The notes beneath the pieces were generated by a model. That model saw nothing but the letters and a program-made list of their open reading frames with translations. It ran no database searches and had not been told where the DNA came from. Both the position numbers and the translations under genes were made by a program. From assembly GCF_003858635.1 (NCBI RefSeq), contig NZ_RQJO01000008.1:992001-1056000 (forward strand): DNA of 64,000 nt, in the 5' to 3' direction. This stretch comes from Larkinella rosea. Its GTDB lineage: Bacteria > Bacteroidota > Bacteroidia > Cytophagales > Spirosomataceae. Position 1 is the first letter of the stretch. Each line of letters starts with the position of its first letter. Below are positions 60,654-64,000 of the stretch, piece by piece.

Positions 60654-61559
60654 ATGAGTAACGTCCTACACCATTCGATCCTGATCCTGCTCCTGTTTTT
60701 TGCTACGGTTCCGCCCGCACGCGTGATAGCCCGAACCCTACCGGCGGTTGTCGACGAAGAATACGACCGCTACAAAAAAAGAGGAGATGACTTTTTTAAA
60801 GAAGGCAAATACTTCGAAGCCCGTCGCCAGTATCAAAATTGCCTGGAAGTTCCCGGTTTTGAAACCGACGAATACGCGACGAAACAGATTGAGGTCAGCA
60901 CCACCGGGCTGGAGCTTCGCCAGAAAGTCGACGAAGCTGCGAGCCAGGGGAAAAACCAGCAGGTTGTCGATCTGTTGTACCAGTTGCTGAACCTGAACCC
61001 CGACGACGTCCTGACGAAAAGCCAGTTTGCCGATCATTACGAGCGGGAGGGCAATCAGCTTTTTAACCAGAAAAAATACCGCGAGGCCCGAACGAATTAC
61101 ACCGCAGCCATCCAGTTTGCCAGCGCGAACAAAAAAGAAACACTCCTGATTCAGGTCCGGAATATCGATGTTCTGCTGCAGCCAACCTACCCGAACCGGA
61201 TTGGTTTGAAGGCAGTTACGGGTGTCGTGGCCGTTGGGGCGGGTATTGCCGGACTGGTGCTGCGCAGTAATTATAACTCAAAAGTAAGGGCGCTGAATGG
61301 GATCAGCCAACAGGCTGACCCGGATGGTACGGGAATAATCGCCGATCGGGATATGTACCGGCAGTACGACGAAGCCTACACAGCCGCCGAAGCGGCCCGG
61401 CAAAAAAGCGGTTTGTCCAAAGCCTGTCTGGGCGTAGCCGCCGTGGCGACGCTCGCCGAAGCGTATTTATTCCTGCACAAACCCAAACCCCGTCAGACGG
61501 CCTTCCACTGGCAACCTTCTGCCGACTCCTGGGGGCTGGCCATTCGGTATACGTTCTGA
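60654..61559 (+). CDS. TPR-containing exported/membrane protein
   Basis: A 301-residue protein with a signal peptide (LILLLFFATVPPARVIA). Two to three TPR-like repeats (DFFKEGKYFEARRQYQNCLE and LFNQKKYREARTNYTAAI) cover about residues 30-180. Hydrophobic segments (about 184-205 and 255-275) may form two membrane spans. It starts 12 bp after the kinase stop, so it is co-transcribed with it. The TPRs resemble those of the kinase outer part and could interact with it; the function is unknown. Confidence 0.75.
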   Translation: MSNVLHHSILILLLFFATVPPARVIARTLPAVVDEEYDRYKKRGDDFFKEGKYFEARRQYQNCLEVPGFETDEYATKQIEVSTTGLELRQKVDEAASQGKNQQVVDLLYQLLNLNPDDVLTKSQFADHYEREGNQLFNQKKYREARTNYTAAIQFASANKKETLLIQVRNIDVLLQPTYPNRIGLKAVTGVVAVGAGIAGLVLRSNYNSKVRALNGISQQADPDGTGIIADRDMYRQYDEAYTAAEAARQKSGLSKACLGVAAVATLAEAYLFLHKPKPRQTAFHWQPSADSWGLAIRYTF

Positions 61560-61594
61560 TTTTACATCCCACCAGCCGATCTTTCTGACTCACC

Positions 61595-63256
61595 ATGAAG
61601 TCTATATCCACTTTTTTAAGAAACCTTTTCTTCGTTTGCCTTCTGGCAGGGCTATTGTCTGGCTGCGAAAAATGGGAGTTGCCTTCGCGCAAAACACAAC
61701 GCGATTGTGGTAAACCGGCGGGTAACCTCGACGCCCAGATTCAGCAACGAAAAGTAGATTTTTCGATTTCCGGAAGTAATGGCACGATTGACAAAGTAAC
61801 CTGGGATTTCGGGAATGGCAGTTCGACCGTTACAACCGGTTTAACGGTTAGTTACGAATATCCGGCATCCGGTGAATTTTCGGCCCGGGCTACGCTGTCG
61901 AACACCTGTAAAGATGAGACAATCCTGCTGCGGACGGTTTCGGTAAACGATGCCGCCGTGCCGACGGTGAGCTTACAACCCGCGACGGAGATTACCATCA
62001 ATGCCGCTACGCTGGGGATGACGATTACATCGGTCGGAAATGCTGCTATTCTGACGTATGGCATCTGTTATTCCAGCAAGGATCAGATGCCGGAACGCGG
62101 GAAACCGGATGTTTTTGTGCTGGCCAATCCCGGATCACTGCCCATCAATACGCCGGTTACGTTTACGCCCACGAACCTGGAACCCAACACACTCTACTAC
62201 GTCCGGAGTTTTGCAGCCAATCAGGAAGGAACCGGTTACAGCAGTCCGGTGCAGTCCTTTCGGACGGGTTCGAAACCATCGCTCAACAGCACGGGGGCCG
62301 TCAACGTCAGTGTTCGAACGGCGGGCGTCAATTTTGTCGTGACCAATCCCGGCACGCCAGCCGCCACGGAATACGGTGTTTGCTACTCGTCCACGACAAC
62401 TACACCCGACATCAACAATTCGCCGACGGTGAAAGTCGCCACGCCGACCGTGGGTTCGAGCACTACCGTTCCGCTAACGGACCTGACGCCCAATACGAAA
62501 TATTATTATCGTTCCTACGCCAAACTGGCTTCCGGCGAGGTAATTTACAGCAGCACCACGGAATCCTTCACGACGCAGGTCGATACGCTGACGCAGGATC
62601 TGGTAGCGTCGGTTTCGTTTACCGACGGGTCAAAATCGGATGGTAGCGGGAGTAATAACCACGTGACGCTGGTCGATAATCCGACGTTTGTGGCCGACCG
62701 CAAGGGCAAAGCCAACTCGGCAATTCAGCTGGATGGACAGAACGACTATTTCTACATGGAAGAGAGCGGTTCACTGCGCCCGGGTTCGCTTTCCATCAGT
62801 ATCTGGATTAAACCGATTACGGTCGACCGCTGGATGCAGATTTACAACAAATCCCGCTTTAGCGACGGCGCATTTGAGATGTATAGTTCATTGATTCGTC
62901 CCAATATCGGCGCTCCGGGGATTGTGGTCAATACCGATATCAAACAGAACAGTAATTGCCAGAGCGGGGTTGGCTGGCAAACCTTTACGTTTACCAGTAG
63001 CTTTCAGCTCAATACGTGGCATCACGTGGTAATGGTTTACAGTGGGCAAACCGCCCGCATGTACTTTGATAATGTGATGCTCTACGAAACGACAAAATTG
63101 CCAAAAACGACCATCGACGATTGCCTGGGTGGCGCTTTGAAATTCGGAGCGCAGTCCCAAAGCAGTCCCAATTATTTTTACGGAGCGATGGATGACATCC
63201 GGATTTATAAACGGGCGCTGTCGGCCAGTGAGGTGCAGGCGTTATACAATCAATAA
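61595..63256 (+). CDS. PKD/LamG-domain lipoprotein
   Basis: A 553-residue lipoprotein (lipobox LLSGC near residue 25). Residues about 40-120 are a PKD-like beta domain (VTWDFGNGSSTVTTGLTVSYEYPASGEF). Two fibronectin-like repeats follow (ATEITINAATLGMTI...YGICYSSK and VRTAGVNFVV...YGVCYSS), then a LamG-like concanavalin domain (about 355-553, NSAIQLDGQNDYFYME, GSLSISIWIKP, DDIRIYKRALSASEVQALY). It is probably at the cell surface and binds carbohydrate or protein. It closes the plus-strand signalling cluster. Confidence 0.85.
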   Translation: MKSISTFLRNLFFVCLLAGLLSGCEKWELPSRKTQRDCGKPAGNLDAQIQQRKVDFSISGSNGTIDKVTWDFGNGSSTVTTGLTVSYEYPASGEFSARATLSNTCKDETILLRTVSVNDAAVPTVSLQPATEITINAATLGMTITSVGNAAILTYGICYSSKDQMPERGKPDVFVLANPGSLPINTPVTFTPTNLEPNTLYYVRSFAANQEGTGYSSPVQSFRTGSKPSLNSTGAVNVSVRTAGVNFVVTNPGTPAATEYGVCYSSTTTTPDINNSPTVKVATPTVGSSTTVPLTDLTPNTKYYYRSYAKLASGEVIYSSTTESFTTQVDTLTQDLVASVSFTDGSKSDGSGSNNHVTLVDNPTFVADRKGKANSAIQLDGQNDYFYMEESGSLRPGSLSISIWIKPITVDRWMQIYNKSRFSDGAFEMYSSLIRPNIGAPGIVVNTDIKQNSNCQSGVGWQTFTFTSSFQLNTWHHVVMVYSGQTARMYFDNVMLYETTKLPKTTIDDCLGGALKFGAQSQSSPNYFYGAMDDIRIYKRALSASEVQALYNQ

Positions 63257-63268
63257 ACCGGTTTTCCT

Positions 63269-64000
63269 TTACTGAATCTTCTGCAACACCCGTTGCGCCA
63301 GCGACTGAAATGGATTCGCTTTGTTCGTGCTGATTCGGTTCAGAATGGGAACGGCTTGTTCTTTCTGGTTAGTCTTGACGTAGGCCAGGGCTAAAAACCA
63401 CTCGGCTTTCCGGTGGAGTTCCGGCGATGGGGTTTCCTGCGCTTTGGTCAGCAGCGGAATCGACTCGGTGGGCTGGTGATTGGCCAGGTAGCTCAGGCCC
63501 AGCAGGTAGTTTTTGTAATGAATCGTCTGTTTATCAGTGGGTAAGGTTTTCAACTGCTCGATCACCCGGTCGTATTTACCCGCTTTGTAATTCTTGAACG
63601 CATCCAGGAACGTGATCCGGGTTTCGGCCGGAACCGTTTCGGCCGGAAACCCTTTCATCAAATCCGAATCCGATCTAAATGCTTCATTATACGCCAGATC
63701 GGTCTGCCGACCGGCGGTTTGCTGATAGGCATAATACCCAACCCCCAGAACAACCACCACCGAAGCCGCTGCGACCCAGGACGGCCACGCAGCAAAGGTC
63801 CGAAAAACCGCTAATCGTTTCGGAGCCGGTTCGGCGGCAGGCAAGGCGGTTTTGTAGTTAGTTCTTGCCTGCTCGAGTACGTGCTGGATGCCCAGCGCCC
63901 GCAACCCCAGCCGGAGATCGCGCTGACGACCCACTTCGGCCAAAAGCGCAGCATCGGACTGAATATCAGTCTCGAACGAAGCCCGATCCGGTGCGGATAA
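63269..64000 (-). CDS. TPR membrane protein (partial, cut by window edge)
   Basis: At least 243 residues are visible; the frame stays open to the window edge, so the true N-terminus lies beyond 64000. The visible start (LSAPDRASFETDIQSDAAL) resembles the cytoplasmic domain of membrane anti-sigma-like proteins. One membrane span follows (about WVAAASVVVVLGVGYYAYQ), then TPR-type helices outside (FKNYKAGKYDRVIEQLK, YKNYLLGLSYLAN, AEWFLALAYVKTNQ). It is convergent with the PKD/LamG lipoprotein, 12 bp apart. An ECF sigma gene beyond the edge is possible. Confidence 0.75.
   Translation of the reverse strand, partial: LSAPDRASFETDIQSDAALLAEVGRQRDLRLGLRALGIQHVLEQARTNYKTALPAAEPAPKRLAVFRTFAAWPSWVAAASVVVVLGVGYYAYQQTAGRQTDLAYNEAFRSDSDLMKGFPAETVPAETRITFLDAFKNYKAGKYDRVIEQLKTLPTDKQTIHYKNYLLGLSYLANHQPTESIPLLTKAQETPSPELHRKAEWFLALAYVKTNQKEQAVPILNRISTNKANPFQSLAQRVLQKIQ

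Noticed and set aside
54418-63256. Type VI secretion accessory phosphorylation module
   Set aside because: Kinase, PP2C and FHA proteins accompany some type VI clusters, but no tssB/C, hcp, vgrG or clpV gene is in the window.

Overview
The window looks like chromosomal DNA of a free-living, polysaccharide-degrading member of the Bacteroidota, most likely order Cytophagales (a Spirosoma/Larkinella-like relative). The reasons are the SusC/SusD pair driven by an ECF sigma factor and FecR anti-sigma factor, the many exported glycan enzymes, the lack of Shine-Dalgarno-rich starts and a few TAnnTTTG-type promoter boxes. The genus is inference. I saw no tRNA, rRNA, CRISPR array, transposase or phage gene.

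Left part (1-21.7 kb) holds mixed housekeeping and accessory genes. They include a YidR-like propeller protein, a small zinc-ribbon protein bracketed by a duplicated 30-bp sequence, a degenerate FtsZ homologue, a PIN-domain toxin/antitoxin pair, a hydrolase next to a GH78 alpha-L-rhamnosidase, an ArsC/Spx-type protein, a truncated haemoglobin, a DUF4143 ATPase with a 17-bp palindrome at its start codon, a cysteine-synthase-like enzyme, a NrtR-type regulator, a sugar isomerase, and an esterase broken by three single-base losses. Several short repeat clusters lie between these genes.

Middle part (21.8-50.6 kb) is a very large polysaccharide utilisation locus, all on the minus strand. ECF sigma factor and FecR precede SusC-SusD. 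These are followed by about a dozen closely spaced genes for two sulfatases, a sialate-O-acetylesterase-like enzyme, two DUF1080 proteins, a beta-propeller/azurin fusion, an SGNH esterase, a GH29 fucosidase, a prolyl oligopeptidase, NagA, a NagB-like deaminase and a cupin. Upstream of the sigma gene is a second minus-strand operon for L-fucose: fuconate dehydratase, an SDR dehydrogenase, a mutarotase, a FucP-type transporter and a second GH29 fucosidase. A divergent AraC-type regulator sits beside it. Together they suggest uptake and breakdown of a sulfated, fucosylated and probably N-acetylhexosamine-containing glycan, with fucose oxidised by the non-phosphorylating route.

Right part (51.6-64 kb) starts with a haloalkane dehalogenase, an AraC regulator and an EVE-domain protein. 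It then carries a plus-strand cluster of eukaryote-like signalling proteins: FHA protein, acidic membrane protein, zinc-finger/FHA protein, PP2C phosphatase, caspase-like peptidase, Ser/Thr kinase with TPRs, TPR membrane protein and a PKD/LamG lipoprotein. It is closed by a convergent TPR membrane protein cut by the window edge. This cluster is the best candidate for an undescribed system: a phosphorylation switch physically coupled to a caspase-family protease.
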